NCBI GenBank assembly: GCA_003868215.1
Contig: QWDQ01000053.1
Coordinates: forward strand, 124,001-188,000
DNA from: Pseudophaeomoniella oleicola
Taxonomy: Eukaryota; Ascomycota; Eurotiomycetes; Phaeomoniellales; Phaeomoniellaceae
Direction: 5' to 3'
Length of the DNA: 64,000 bases
In this document: positions 33,006-46,516 of the stretch, piece after piece
Numbering within the stretch: the stretch's first letter is position 1
How the letters are laid out: each line of letters begins with the position of its first letter
Notes under the pieces: model-generated
What the model was told of the DNA's origin: nothing
Database searches by the model: none
Seen by the model: the letters and a program-made list of their open reading frames with translations, nothing else
Position numbers and translations under genes: made by a program

Positions 33006-34739
33006 TTACTGAGTGAGGGCAACTGAAGGTCCCTTGAACCACTTGCGAGCGCTAAGGAAGTACCACGGAAGGATGATACACATGATACCGAGCCAGATCG
33101 GCACACTCCACTTGAACGTCCTTGCAGACGGGTGTGGTTCATTTGGAAAAGCGAAAATGGGGATAGTGAAGCCTTGGAGAGGTGTTAGTTCGACAGGTCA
33201 TCGTAGTGAGAAAAGATAGATAAGAACTCACAAGTAAAGAAGATGGCAAGCCATCTCAAAGGGGGACCCAAGCGGCCAAGAGTGAAGGGACCAGGAATCC
33301 AGTCGGGGTTCTTTTCGTTAATGGCTCTCATTAGAACTGGCATGAGGTATGAAATCGAACCGGCCAAAGATGATCCAGCGAAGAAAGCGTTCAAGGCGGT
33401 CGATGAACCCAAGGAGATTAAGCCGATGAGGGCAATCAAGGTGCACAGTGTGGTGGTGGCATTAACAGGCGTCTTGGTGACGGTGTTGATGTGGCTGAGC
33501 CATGAAGAGAAAGGTAAGGCACCATCACGAGCGTAGGCAAAGTAGATACGTGACCCAGAGGTAGTGATGACGAAGACGACACCGAAGTTGGACAAGACGG
33601 TGCAAAACCAGAGGAATTTGGCGAAGCCGGTGTTGCCCATGGCTGAGACCATCAGCGCACCAAGTGGCTGGCCAAGAGGACTTTCCATAACGGAGTCAAT
33701 ATCGTATGCACTACTCGCGAGTTAGCCCCAAGTTCAATGTTGATGAACGCTTGATCTTACCAGTAAGCCAGAACGACGTTGAAGATCCAGCCAAGCACTG
33801 CGACAGTGACGGTCGAGATCCACATGGCGCGAGGCACAACGACGGCGGCATTATTGGTTTCCTCACTCAAGTGGACGGTCGAATCATAACCTGAAATACA
33901 CCAGGTAGGCACTAGGAAAGTGATGCAGAAAACCAAGAATTCGCTCTTATACTCGGTTTGGTTGTAGAGAGCGGTGAAAATCTCCTTGGCAGATGTATGC
34001 TTCGGGGTCATGGTCGGCATTGCGATCAAGATGATGAAGAAAGCAATGGTGCCAACCCAAGCCAGGATCGTACTGGTTCTGCTGAGGACTTTACTGGGTA
34101 GCGCCATGCAGAGACCGCAAGCAATGATGAAGCCAAGGTAGATGAGGTATGTTTGCCAGGCAGTGGGGACCCAATCAGGTTTGAACATGACGACAAAGGC
34201 TTCGAGCATTTGAGCCTGAGTCAAGAACATGGATGCACCACCGAAACAGGCCGAAATGATCATACTCCAAGCGGTGACCCAGCAGGCGATCTTCTTGATG
34301 GGCTTCGGGGCAGCGATATAAGTCCAGTAGTACAACCCTCCAGCGGTAGGGTAGGCAGAACCGAATTCGGCCAAGTTGAAGACGGAGCAGTGAATGAACA
34401 GAGCCGCGACAAGCCAGCCCCATGTCATACACATGAGACCCTGCTCTCCCAGACTGTACCACAAGGTACCTGGGGGTATCCCAATTAGTCGGGTTTCGAT
34501 AGAGACGAGACGAAATCATCCTTACCTCCAAGCGAGGGCAGCAGACCCAAACCAGTCAAACAGAAGGCTACCATGGACCACATGCCAAAACCACGCTTCA
34601 TGTGTTGTTCGTAACCCATGGCCTCCAGCAGGACATCATCCTTGACGGCGGCCTTGTCGAAGGCGATGATACCGGTCTCGATGCTGTGGTCGATGGAAGT
34701 CGTATCGACGACAGCATGGTTGCTCTTGTTATCGGACAT
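33006..34739 (-). CDS. APC-superfamily amino acid/choline/GABA-type permease
   Basis: Plasma-membrane uptake carrier of about 523 residues with about 12 hydrophobic segments. Exons on the minus strand are 34739-34526, 34469-33761, 33713-33232 and 33172-33006; all joins keep phase and intron 3 has a CTAAC branch site. The N-terminus has the family box GYEQHMKRGFGMWSMVAFCL. Further on are EFGSAYPTAGGLYYWTY, ISGYDSTVHLSEETNNA (the conserved GxDxxxHxSEE element) and YDIDSVMESPLGQP. The ATG at 34739 is chosen; one at 34766 is in frame and adds nine residues. Fungal relatives carry choline, GABA or other amines, and the exact substrate is unknown. It opens the catabolic-looking run of genes to 53.2 kb. 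Confidence 0.9.
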
Positions 34740-36069
34740 TTCGACTGTCGTCGCGGACTGCTGCAACTGCTGCCGGTGAGTTGATACTGAGAGAGTTATC
34801 CTTGAAGAGTTGATGTGCAGGACAGGACCGGGATTATGTATCCTCAGTGCTTCAATGCTGCTATTGCGCTGAGTGTGGTCAGGAGATAACGCGCATTGGA
34901 GTGGGCCCTGCTTCTACTCCACAATAACGATGGCCTGTCCAAGGTGTGAATAAAGGTCTAGATAAGAGACCAGAGAATTATCTGAGGTAGCTTATGATTA
35001 TCCCCGTGCCAAGTGTCTTCTAGTCTGTGTTCTCGAATGGACGAACTGACAATGGCCAGCAAATCTGGTCTATCGACGCCACACGGTTAATCCAATAGGT
35101 TGGGTTTGTGCATGACTCGGAGCGGGAATATGGACGCTAATGCCAGAGGGATGGGGTTCGGAGAGAGAATCAAAGTCAAATGTAGAGATAGGAGAAAGAG
35201 TGGTTGAAGGCTCGCGAGGGGACCCCCTTGATCGTCGGGGGGCTGGTCCGAGTGGATCAGCGGTAGCACGAATCGAGATATCGTCTAACCGCCGTAGTAT
35301 ATACCATGTCTTCTGTATCCATTGACAAGGAGGCGATTGTCATATTAATGTATAGGACGTCCTCGGTTGCTCCGTTGCGAGTGGTGGATTGTAGTCGAAT
35401 AAGAACAAAAAGATAAGTCGAGATTCCTTTGTGCGATGCCCGGACAAATGTAATTGCCGACCGCATCTTATCGCTCTTATCTCTTTCCGCCCACGACCAG
35501 ACGCCAAGACTTGAATCTGCCTGCCCGAACAGCCACGACCAATATCACATGCCATTGGTCATCACAAATGAGGTCTCGTTCTGTAGTACATGCAGGTTAT
35601 TTCAAGATCTGTGTAGTAAGTACCGTGTAATTGACATATTCGAAGGTTACCTTATCCTCCGAGGTGGGTAGTAGTAGCAACCTCTGTATTCTGTAAAACG
35701 CATCGGATACGATGTGAATGTCAACCTGCCAATGAGCAGAGATGATTATGAGTCTGTATCATATATACATACTAATATATAGGTAGATGTGTACTATATG
35801 CTGCAGCGGGATTCCCATATGCCAATACATACATTGACAACTATGGTAAATGCATCGTGATTGGAGAGTATATCGAGAATCTTCATATTTGCAAAAGCTG
35901 CTGAAAATGATCGGAACGCCCAAGAATATGCATATGCCCCTTGATCGCCTTCCTGTTTGGATCCTGTCCTGCAGCCGACGTCTTTAGATGCTTGGGACTA
36001 TCCAAGATGGAGCTTAGTCTACAAGGAATGACCCAGGTATTATATTACGCACTGAGTACGTGTCAGTCA
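34740..36069. other. Intergenic region
   Basis: No gene is supported. The segment 35220-35290 has a weak tRNA-like look that does not hold up. Confidence 0.55.
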
Positions 36070-37220
36070 TCACGACTGGGTAGCCGTCACAATTGGGTTC
36101 AAAGTGGCCCGGAGGAACATCTCCTTGTAGTAAATCCCATCCTCCACGCTTTCTGCTCGACCGAGGGGAAGGACAGGAGCGATGAGGGAGTCGAGGTTCG
36201 GGTCGAAGAACAATGGTACCGAGATGCGCATGTTCTTCGAGTTATGGATGACCCTGTGTTGAGTGGACTTGTACTGTCCGTCGGTCCACCTCGACAGCAT
36301 GTCTCCAATGTTGCAGATAAAGCAGCCCTAGAATGTTTGATTAGCCTGTGCATTCCCAAATCCACAGGACCCGACATACCGGAATCGGATCAGCTGAAAC
36401 CCATTCACCCGACTTGGACAAAACTTGAAGCGAGTCCTTCTGTGGGTCTGTCAAGAGAATAGTTAAGATACCAAAATCTAGCCCAGATGATTAGTCGCAA
36501 ATCGGTGGCCGGTGACACGAGGAGGCGATTGCCTCCCTTACCTGTGTGTTGTCCGATGCCTGAGATCTGATCGGTCTCCACTTTATCTTTGCCTGCGTAT
36601 GCGAGTAACCGCAAGTTCCAGAATGCCTTGTTCACACGGCTGGTGAAGATCTTTTCGTCGACGCCGAGACCAAGGGCCATGGCCTTGACCACTTCGACGC
36701 CGAGATTCACAACCTTGTCGATGTATTCCTCAGCAACAGGCTTGAGGCTACTAGGCTGTGTAGGCCATTTGTTCTTGCCCATCCCAGTAGTATATGGTGG
36801 TCCATTATCTTCCACTGGACGGTAGAAGTCAATGCACTAGAATAACCACACGTCAGGATGACTTTTCTTCATTGCCTCTGGAGGTCATCGATCGGTCGAT
36901 TGCCAAAATAGACTGACCTCATGATCACCCTTTTTGCCCCCAATCACCCTCTGGTAGCCTCTGGCATCATCGCCGTCCCCTTCACCTGATTTCCTGATTG
37001 CTATCGACTGCTTCACCTCTTCGCTTGCTTCCGAGAAGAAAGTCCTGGCATTGCCAAGGATCTGATCTAGAAGTTCCGTCGGGACACCATGACCTGAGAG
37101 ATAAAAGAAGCCGACCTCCCGGCAAGCTCGATCCAGCTCCTTTGCGACGGCCAGACGCTCTTCAGCGGTGCTCTTTGGATCGAGAAACTTAGAAATGTCA
37201 ACGACAGGCACGTACGACAT
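36070..37220 (-). CDS. 2-oxoglutarate/Fe(II) dioxygenase, isopenicillin-N-synthase-like (1)
   Basis: Non-haem iron oxygenase of about 317 residues. Exons are 37220-36918, 36836-36542, 36477-36380 and 36327-36070. It begins MSYVPVVDISKFLDP, the usual N-terminal box, then GFFYLSGHGVP. The iron-binding HxD is rebuilt across an intron as GQHT|DFGILTILL; the distal His lies in KSTQHRVIH, and the co-substrate-binding Arg-x-Ser is RISVP. Family members hydroxylate, desaturate or cyclise small molecules and plant-hormone-like substrates. It is divergent from the P450 gene (1.4 kb apart). A second member lies at 49.4-50.5 kb, and the two are clearly different genes. Confidence 0.93.
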
Positions 37221-38630
37221 TTTTGTGGTGGTGACGATGACGAGACGCTTCTAAATCGAGGATGTTGACCTTCTCAAGCTCCCTATATGTTTCCGTGGCA
37301 CCCAACCATGAGGCTTGCTTATATGTACTAGGTTCGAAGTCTTTTCTGTGTGCTTGTCTCGTCGGTGTACATCGGTTGTCCCCGACGCTGCTTGCACTTG
37401 TCACTCACTTCCCGAAATAAGTCGGTGCCGGCTCGAAAGTCTAAATGGAGAATGCCGGCGAGGAAGAAGAGGTTCTAGATCTCGGAGAAAATAGCTTCGG
37501 TCAGAGAAGAGACTGATCGGACCTTGCTCGAACCTGCTCGGATCTAGTCTTGGCAATATGCCGACTTTCGGCCAAAGGTCGGGGAATCATCATTCGGTGT
37601 AAATTCACATCCAGACGCCGACACTCCGATCACCTTCAGGTCTGTTTATTTATCATTGAAGGTATTGATGAACTTGCTTAAGATGTTATAACTATCGTCT
37701 GCGAAAGGAACAGGAGACAATACGTTGAAGGAAGACTCAAGTACGAACAGTATACCACTTACACCTGCCATCAGAAGGGACTTTTATAGCCCTTTTAGTT
37801 ACAAATGTGCCAGCTCCAGGACCTTAGATTCCAAGGATCAGTCATTTCGATGAACAACACTGCGACTCCATTCTATACTATACTCGAGAGAGAAGGGGAC
37901 AGAAAATCGCAAGAATTCTGGTATATCAGAGCTCACAACATCTAAGTATGATATACCATAACAGTGCTTTGCGCTTCTGGTGACATACCGGCCTTCGCAT
38001 GGTCGCGGAGCATGGGTGTTACTCCTCAGCACAAACAGCACATTGTCACTTGCAATGACGATTTGGTCCTACCTGATCCTGCCTGGTCCTGCGATAGACC
38101 ATCCCGTGGAGATTGTGTCCGCAGGTGCGAATACGGCGATTTTCAGAGGCTAAGAACCAGAATATGCCAACTTGCTGCGCATCCAGATTGTTCTCTTTTA
38201 CACAACGGTAAGTTACAACGCCCAATGCTGTTACGAATTTGGTGGCTTCGAAGAAGGCAAAGAAAACCTCGGACCCTGAATTGATCACCCGGCTGCCTTG
38301 CCGCAAGAATTGCATTGTAATCCATGCAGATTCATTGGCTTCCACTGTGGACATCGATGATAGAAGGTAACTGCAAGTGATCAATGTGAGACTCGTGGGT
38401 TGTGATCCATACTGCTTATCTCAACTGTATCGCTGGTTGCGATAGGCCACCTTGTACAACCCTGTATGCCCATCTATGCACAATCGGTCTCCGCTACTTA
38501 TCCCACTTTTGATCTCTGCATGAGGCTCAACTTTGTGATGCCGAAATCTATATAGCGACATGGCTCCCAAGTCCTGTTCTATATCGCCCTTGAGGGGAAT
38601 TTCTCGTCTCGGAACAAGGTATTATTATCA
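37221..38630. promoter_or_regulatory. Divergent intergenic region, dioxygenase / P450
   Basis: A 1.4-kb gap between two divergent genes. Only short antisense frames occur, and the shared promoters are presumed to lie here. Confidence 0.45.
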
Positions 38631-40370
38631 ATGACGCCTCTGAGTCTGCTCCTGTGGACTGTCCCCGTGGCAGTCCTTCTTTGGAAAGTGTTCCAAATTG
38701 GAAGAAGACCGAAGGACATGCCGCCGGGTATGTGGCACATTCCCAGAGTTGTGAAGAAATGTGATTAATGGCGTACAGGTCCCCCAACATTGCCAATCGT
38801 GGGAAATCTTCATCAACTGCCTGCAGCTGACCTTCATGTCCACTTGAAGACATGGGCAGAGACTTACGGCGATATGTACTCTATCATGTTGGGAGATCAG
38901 AGAATCGTGGTTCTGAACAGTCCTCAAGTGATCAAGGACTTGATCGACAATCGATCAAACAATTACTCGTCGCGGCCCGAGATGTATGTTGGGCAAACCT
39001 TGATTTCCGGTGGTTATCGTATCGTTCTCATGCAATATGACGAGAACTGGAGGCAGGCTCGTAAATTGATTCATAACCTCCTCAATATCAAGACGGCCGT
39101 CGAGTACATACCTTTCCAGGAACTCGAGCTGCGGCAGATGGTGGCAGATATGGTCCGCAGTCCGCGTAGGTATCATGATCATGTCAGAAGATACAGTACC
39201 AGCCTCGTCACGAGTATCACGTTCGGCTGGAGGAGTCTCGCCTTCAACGATCCCGAAGTGAAGCAAATTTATGATGTGAGTTTTACTGTTCACTTGCTCG
39301 TGCCTGTCACTGATCTGCTCCAGGGGTTTGAGGAATTTGCATTGGCGTCTCAGATTTCTGCTTCCATTCTGGACTACTTCCCCATTCTCCGTTGGCTGCC
39401 CGAGTTCATCAACCCATCCAAACGTAAAGGCAAAGAACTCCATCGAGAAGAGATCGCCCTTTACAAATCGTATATGCTTAAAGTCAAAGAACGTGAAGCC
39501 GATGGTATAAACGCAAAATCTTTCTGCCTCGATATGTTCAAGAAACAAGAAAAAGCCGGGTTCTCGGATGACTGGGCTAGCTACGTGTCCGGGACGCTCC
39601 TGGAGGCTGGTTCTGATACAACTGCCAGCATCTTCCTGTCATTCGCCGTCGCTATGGTCAATTTCCCCGAAGTTCAGAAGAAAGCGCAAGAAGAGATTGA
39701 TCGAGTCATCGGGCCTGACCGTTTGCCCACCATGGCCGACGAATCCCAGCTTCCGTATATTCGTGCAACTGTCAAAGAAACGCTCCGTTACCTACCGTCT
39801 ACAATCCTCGGCATCGTCCCACATGCTACCACAAGCGAAGACACTTATCGGGGTTACACATTCCCAGCGAAGACAGGCATGATGATCAACGTATGGGCTC
39901 TAAACAATGACCCTGCCCGCTATCCAAACCCCCGGACTTTCGACCCTGATCGTTACAAAGGCGATTTCCGTCGCGCTCAGGAGTCCGCAACACTCAGCGA
40001 TCCGTACCAACGCGATCATTTCACCTTTGGAGCTGGCCGCCGCGTATGTCCTGGATTGAACCTTGCAGAACGCTCGCTCTTCCTCGGTTTCGCATATTTG
40101 CTTTGGACGTTCAATTTCCAACATGCACTCGACAAAGATGGTAATAAAATCCCCGTGAGCACCGAGGCTGTCACCCAGGGGATCGTCTGCAGGCCTGTCC
40201 CGTTCGAGTTTGATTTGAAGGAGAGACAAAAAGAGCGCACAGAGATGGTCAATAAAGCATGGGGAAACGCGAAAGAATTGTTGAAGACGTATCCAGAGGG
40301 AATCAAGAGTGTGGGCTACGCGCAGGACTGGGAAGCATTCAAGCAAACGGAAGATCTGAAAGCAGCGTGA
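38631..40370 (+). CDS. Cytochrome P450 monooxygenase
   Basis: Microsomal P450 of about 530 residues. Exon 1 is 38631-38727 and encodes an N-terminal anchor (LSLLLWTVPVAVLLWKVF); after a 51-base intron the gene continues at 38779 with PPTLPIVGNLHQLP. A second intron of 48 bases, 39276-39323, has good borders (GTGAGT to CTCCAG). It is a multiple of three without a stop, so the frame also reads through it; splicing gives KQIYD|GFEEFALA, the better family match. Landmarks are AGSDTTAS (I helix), KETLR (ExxR) and FGAGRRVCPG (haem Cys). It resembles fungal cluster P450s of the CYP2-like clan. It ends about 280 bases from the convergent Baeyer-Villiger gene. Confidence 0.93.
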
Positions 40371-40647
40371 GTATATGTACCTGAGTAGTATGGCACTGCC
40401 CTTCTGCCATGAGAACCGAATGAGGATACGGACAACGGAAATTCAATTGGGCTATCACAAGAAATGATCGGTATTTTTGAAAATTTAATAAAGCATACTT
40501 TCATTCCTGCCTTCCAATGTACAATGCAAATATACGTTTAATTCAAAGCTGGAGAAGGTTGCGAGAGGATCTTAAGACGATACAATTATTGACACACATG
40601 CACACTCTCTGAAAAAAGGTCCGAGAGTCAACACATCGCAATCTCTC

Positions 40648-42676
40648 CTACTCCAAATAGAAGGAAAGATTGGCTCCGGACTCCTCGATCTCCGTAAACC
40701 CGTTTCCGAAGTATTGGAATCTGTTGCGAGACGTTCTCGTGATGTCGAAATCTTCCCAGCGGGGGTCTTTGGTAGCAAGCCGATAATGCATGGCGGACCC
40801 AGGGTACATGGCTGTCACGGGACCGTCGACGGTACCTCCCTGTATTCGATCGGAACTGGATTAGCGAACACACGTGCCAAACATGGGTTTGTCGAGTGTT
40901 AGATAGTTCGGGTAAGTACTTGCCTTATACCAGCTACGGCAGCCGGATGTCCAGACTGTCCGTCCCATAAAGGCCTGTGTGTACGCGAAGAAGTCATCGA
41001 CGGCGTCTTGTTTCACGTCGATGGCCTTGATCTGCTCTGCTAACATCTTTTCCACCACTTTGACCACGTAGTCGCCAGTACACTCCATCATTGGGATGAG
41101 ACTGCCATGACCTGTTTCGGTCAGAAACAGAGGCACCAGATCAGAGCTGAACGTTTCGTCTGACTCGATCAAGGAAAAGTAGTAATAGGCTTACCGATTG
41201 GACATGCAGGGCCCATGAATATGAAGTAATTCGGGAAGCCCGAAGCTGCTAGACCAAAGTAGCCTTTAGGCATAGTCTTCCATTCCTTGCGCAGGTCTCG
41301 ATTATCTCTTCCGTAAAGAGGGAATCGAGGTGGGAACGATGTGTCGAAGCCGGTGGCTAAGATCAATGCATCTAGCTTATGCTCCGTCCCGTCTGAGGTC
41401 ACGATCCCTTCAGGGGTGACTTTCAGTACTTCCTTCATGACGACCTCAACGTTGTCTTCTGCTAAGGCTTCGAGGTATCCCTCTCCTGGAGATGACCGTC
41501 GGCAACCAGCTTTTCTTCAGTCAGCAACTTCACGTCATCATGAGTGGGAAAGGGTATACTTGCGTTGCCATGTTGGTGTGAGCTTGTCGAATAACTCGGG
41601 CTTCTTGGCGAGCCGTTCTTTGTGTAAAGCGACCGAAGCTTCATACAGGCCGTGCTGTTGTGGAGAGTCTTTCAGGAGCGCGTAGAAGAACTTGTTCATT
41701 TCAGAATCAATGGTTCTACGATAGTCTCGAAAGAAGGTCTTGTCGGTCCTGAACCTTTCCTTCTCTTCCTCGGTATCTGTAACGTGACGTATCAGTGCAT
41801 GGGCTCGAGTGACAGTTGAGGATACTGGGCATACATTCGAAGTTTCTCCCTTGATCGATTTTGGACTTGTGGCCAACGTATGTAGGTGAGATCCAGGTTG
41901 GTGATCGGATGATAGCAATCAACTTGCCCGCTACTTTCTGGATCTGCGGGACGACCTGCAAGCCAGTCGATCCATTTCCAATCACGCAGACAGTTTTGCC
42001 AGTGAAGTCGTAAGAAGAGTCCCACTTCGCACAGTGGACGAGATGGCCTTTGAAATCGAAGAGACCGTCAATGTCAGGCCACTTCCACTCGTTCAGGATC
42101 CCACAGGCGTTCAGGAAGACATCACACACATCCTCAATGATGTGGCCCTGCTTATCGACGGTCACATGCCATTTCCCTGCCTCCTCGGCCCATTTTGCTC
42201 CAATGACCTTTGAGTCCACTTCGAAACAGTGCTCGATGTCGAACTTGGCGACTGTATCTTTGACATACTCGTGGATCTCTTTTGCTCCCACGTAGTAATG
42301 GGACCAGTTCGGGTTGGGGTTGAAGGTGAATTGATAGCAATGAGCAGGATTGTCGCATGCTGCACCGGGATATCGATTCTCAAACCAAGTACCGCCGAGA
42401 TCAGACTGGAAAGAGGATCATCGTTATCAGATCACGTAATCATGGGAATGATATATTGACATCCTCGAAATCGAAACAAAAGTTGCTTACATTCTTCTCG
42501 TAGGCAACAAAGTCGACCAACCCTCTCCCAATCAAATCATATTGATGCTTGAGCTTATAGGCCATGATAACACCACTCATACCACCGCCAGCGCAGACGA
42601 TCCGCAATTTGCGTTGCGGCACTGACAGCAGATGCTCGGAACATTTCACCGGCAAATCTTCCGAATACGAACCCAT
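40648..42676 (-). CDS. Flavin-dependent Baeyer-Villiger-type monooxygenase
   Basis: FAD/NADPH enzyme that inserts oxygen next to a ketone to give an ester or lactone. Six exons are 42676-42491, 42405-41835, 41776-41560, 41514-41195, 41111-40924 and 40839-40648, about 557 residues. The first Rossmann motif is IVCAGGGMSGVIMAYKL. The BVMO fingerprint FxGxxxHxxxW reads FKGHLVHCAKWD, and the second nucleotide motif is VIGNGSTGLQVV. GGTWFENRYPGAACD and ILATGFDTSF are also typical. The fifth intron starts with GC (AAG|GCAAGT); no GT donor keeps phase. The acceptor of exon 4 (after CTGAAG) is the least certain border. With the esterase at 46.5-47.7 kb it could form a ketone-to-alcohol cleavage pair. 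Confidence 0.92.
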
Positions 42677-43276
42677 TTTCTTTTCTTTCTCTTTTTCGTT
42701 TTTTCCTGATCTTGGGCCGAGTCTGAGAATACCTTTAGAATCATCCTGAGGAGCAACTCGACTTTAGGGGGTACAGACATTCAATATGTACCTGGCAATG
42801 CTCGTAACAGGCGCTGTTCTGTCCATGCCCATGAAATCTCATCCGGGGGCCTTAGACCGGGGTCGGTAATCGGCTCAGCTAAACCGTCCAAAAGTGGATT
42901 GCGAACGATGCGATAGAATCCCAGCCGTTCCATTTGTTTATCGTTATCAGCTTGATCACATTCAATGTTGGAAAAGTCGCTCAAGCACAGAAGATGGGGG
43001 CGTTATAGATAAGTTATCATGGTATCCTTGCTGGCCTGTTATCATTGAATCTCCATCGATCTTCATCTTCCTGACCTTTCCATGAGTTGATTAGTGTGCT
43101 CTTCTTGACTAGGATTCGGACAGCTCTCGGTTGCTCTGTGTTAGTATAAGTTGTAAAATTTCCCTACTTTTGTCTTTTCCTTAGAATTTTAATCGCAAAC
43201 TACAACTACGGAAGAGATATCTTCGTCTCGTTGAGCCTAGGTGCGAGCCAGCGAAAAGCGAATCACCTCGTGCAAC
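42677..43276. promoter_or_regulatory. Divergent intergenic region, BVMO / NCS1 permease
   Basis: 600 bases between divergent starts. No conserved frame is seen. Confidence 0.45.
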
Positions 43277-44892
43277 ATGGCTGCCGTTTCTAAAAACGAT
43301 TTGGTCGATGGTGTTCAAACGGCCGATAGCCTCGATAGCAAATCCTCCAATATGGAGAAAGGCATCCCGGCAGTTGAGGCTGGAATTATCGAACGCGTGA
43401 GGCCCCTTCAACGCTGGACCATGTACTTGGAAACTCTCGCAGGTGTTGAAGCGCGTGGTATCGAACGAGTACCAGAGGACCTCAAATTAGGAGAGGCTGC
43501 GCTCAAGGATTACGTGCAGATGTTCTTGATTTGGTTCTCGGCCAATTTGACTATGAACAATCTCATGGTCGGCCTGCTCGGTCCCTTGCTATTTGAGTTG
43601 GGCCTGGTGGATTCCATGGTGATAGGGACATTTGGTGTCATATTGGGGGCCATGGGGAGCGGCTACATTTCAACTTTCGGTGCGCTGAGTGGTAATCGAA
43701 CCTTGGTAAGTGCAGACACGAAATAGAACCCCCGTATGAGGGAATCTAACAAACTTCGTGACAGGTCGTGGCTCGATTTACGATGGGATGGTGGCCATCT
43801 CGTCTTTGTGTCCTCCTCAACATCGTCATCATGGTCGGATACGGTCTCATCGATTGTCTACTGGCTGGACAGCTCCTCTCAGCAGTAAATGGTGGTGGCC
43901 TGACGGTGATCGTCGGAGTCATCATCGCGGCGATCATCTCGCTTGCCATTTGCCTCTTTGGAATCCAGATCTTTCACAAATATGAGCGCTACGCATTCTT
44001 GCCTCAGCTCATTGTGCTCTTCATTTTGGTCGGTATCGCCGGTCCATCCTTCGATAGCACATCGAAAAGTACCGGTGATGGACCGTCTCGCTCGGCAGAC
44101 CAGATGAGCTTCTTCTTTCTCTGTGTGTCCGGGACACTGTCATGGTCTCCTGCAGCCGCGGACTTCTATGTCTACTTCCCATCAAACACAAAGAGGTGGA
44201 AGACATTTGTTTCCACAACTTCGGGCTTGGGGATGTCGTGTATCATCACGATCCTCCTCGGTGTCGGAATAGCGTCTGGGATTCCAAACCGGCCGGCTTG
44301 GAGTGATGCGTATGATGTTAGCACCGGTGCACTGATGGTCGAGGTCTTCTCTCCTCTCGGTACTTTTGGACACTTCTGCAGCGTCATCCTCGCGCTGGGA
44401 ACAATCGCCAACAACGTCCCCGGTACTTACTCGGCGGCATTGAGCTTCCAGCTCCTCGGTCGCTGGATGATGGCCGTCCCACGTGTGATCTGGACTGTCG
44501 TCGCTGTCATTATTTACACAGTCTGCGCCTGCGCAGGGCGGAACCAGCTGTTCGAGGTCTTCCAAAACTTCCTCGCTCTTATGGGTTACTGGACGGCCAT
44601 ATGGGTCAGCGTCACACTCGAAGAAGAGTTCCTGTTTCGCCGAAAGGGCCGTTGGTATGACTGGAGCATGTGGAACAGTCCGAAGGATCTTCCCATGGGC
44701 GTTGCGGCCTTGACAGCCTTCTGCGTGGGATGGGTCGGAGCTGTTTTGGGCATGTACCAAACCTACTTCACAGGTCCTCTGGGCAGGTTAGTAGGATCTG
44801 GCATCGATCTCGGTATGCCAGTCGCTGCCAGTTGGGGGGCGTTAGTATATGTTCCTTTACGGTGGTTGGAACTGAAGTACATTGGTCGTTAA
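43277..44892 (+). CDS. NCS1-family purine/cytosine-type permease
   Basis: Membrane carrier of about 518 residues in the Fcy2-like branch of the NCS1 (nucleobase:cation symporter) family. Exons are 43277-43705 and 43765-44892. The start MAAVSKNDLV is the first ATG in frame. The family's N-terminal block is visible: RGIERVPEDLKLGEAALKDY, then FLIWFSANLTMNNLMVGLLG. Later come FFLCVSGTLSWSPAAADFYVYFP, GTIANNVPGTYSAALSFQLLG and EEEFLFRR with a following YDWSMWNSPKDLP, all typical of this family. There are about 12 transmembrane segments. Relatives import cytosine, purines, pyridoxine or similar nitrogen heterocycles, so a heterocyclic substrate for the surrounding pathway is an inference. Confidence 0.93.
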
Positions 44893-45236
44893 ATTGGCAC
44901 TTGTTCATAAGCCATTACCAATATAGAAAGTCATAAGAGGACCCAGGTCCAGGGCAATTATCAATTAGCCAGCGTTATAAACTGAAGCCATTCATGTACC
45001 AATCGCTACCGAAGGGACATACCTATAACCCCACCCTTGAAAGCATCCTTGAAAGAGTGGCAAGGATGAAGTGATAGCTCAAGTCCGCATCCAATTCGCT
45101 GTCAAACAGGAGATGCACATTTACTTTCACACCGCAACCCGATATTAGAAAAAGAGTGTAAAATTCCATTGAACACTTATCCTAGAGAAGAGTCTGTCAA
45201 CAAAGACACGAATTTCAAGTCTCGAAACGCCCAATC
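44893..45236. other. Intergenic, SDR upstream region
   Basis: A short gap holding the permease 3' flank and the SDR promoter. Nothing else is seen. Confidence 0.5.
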
Positions 45237-46446
<1,210 letters not shown>

Positions 46447-46516
46447 AAAGTCTAGGTAGGTAGACAAGATCTATAGAATATATTACTACCTACTAGGTAC
46501 TAAATAGTATGGCGTT

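Noticed and set aside
35220-35290. tRNA-like segment
   Set aside because: It has a vague A-box look but no convincing B-box, anticodon stem or paired acceptor ends.
35941-36462. 173-codon frame on the plus strand
   Set aside because: It is antisense to two exons of the dioxygenase gene.
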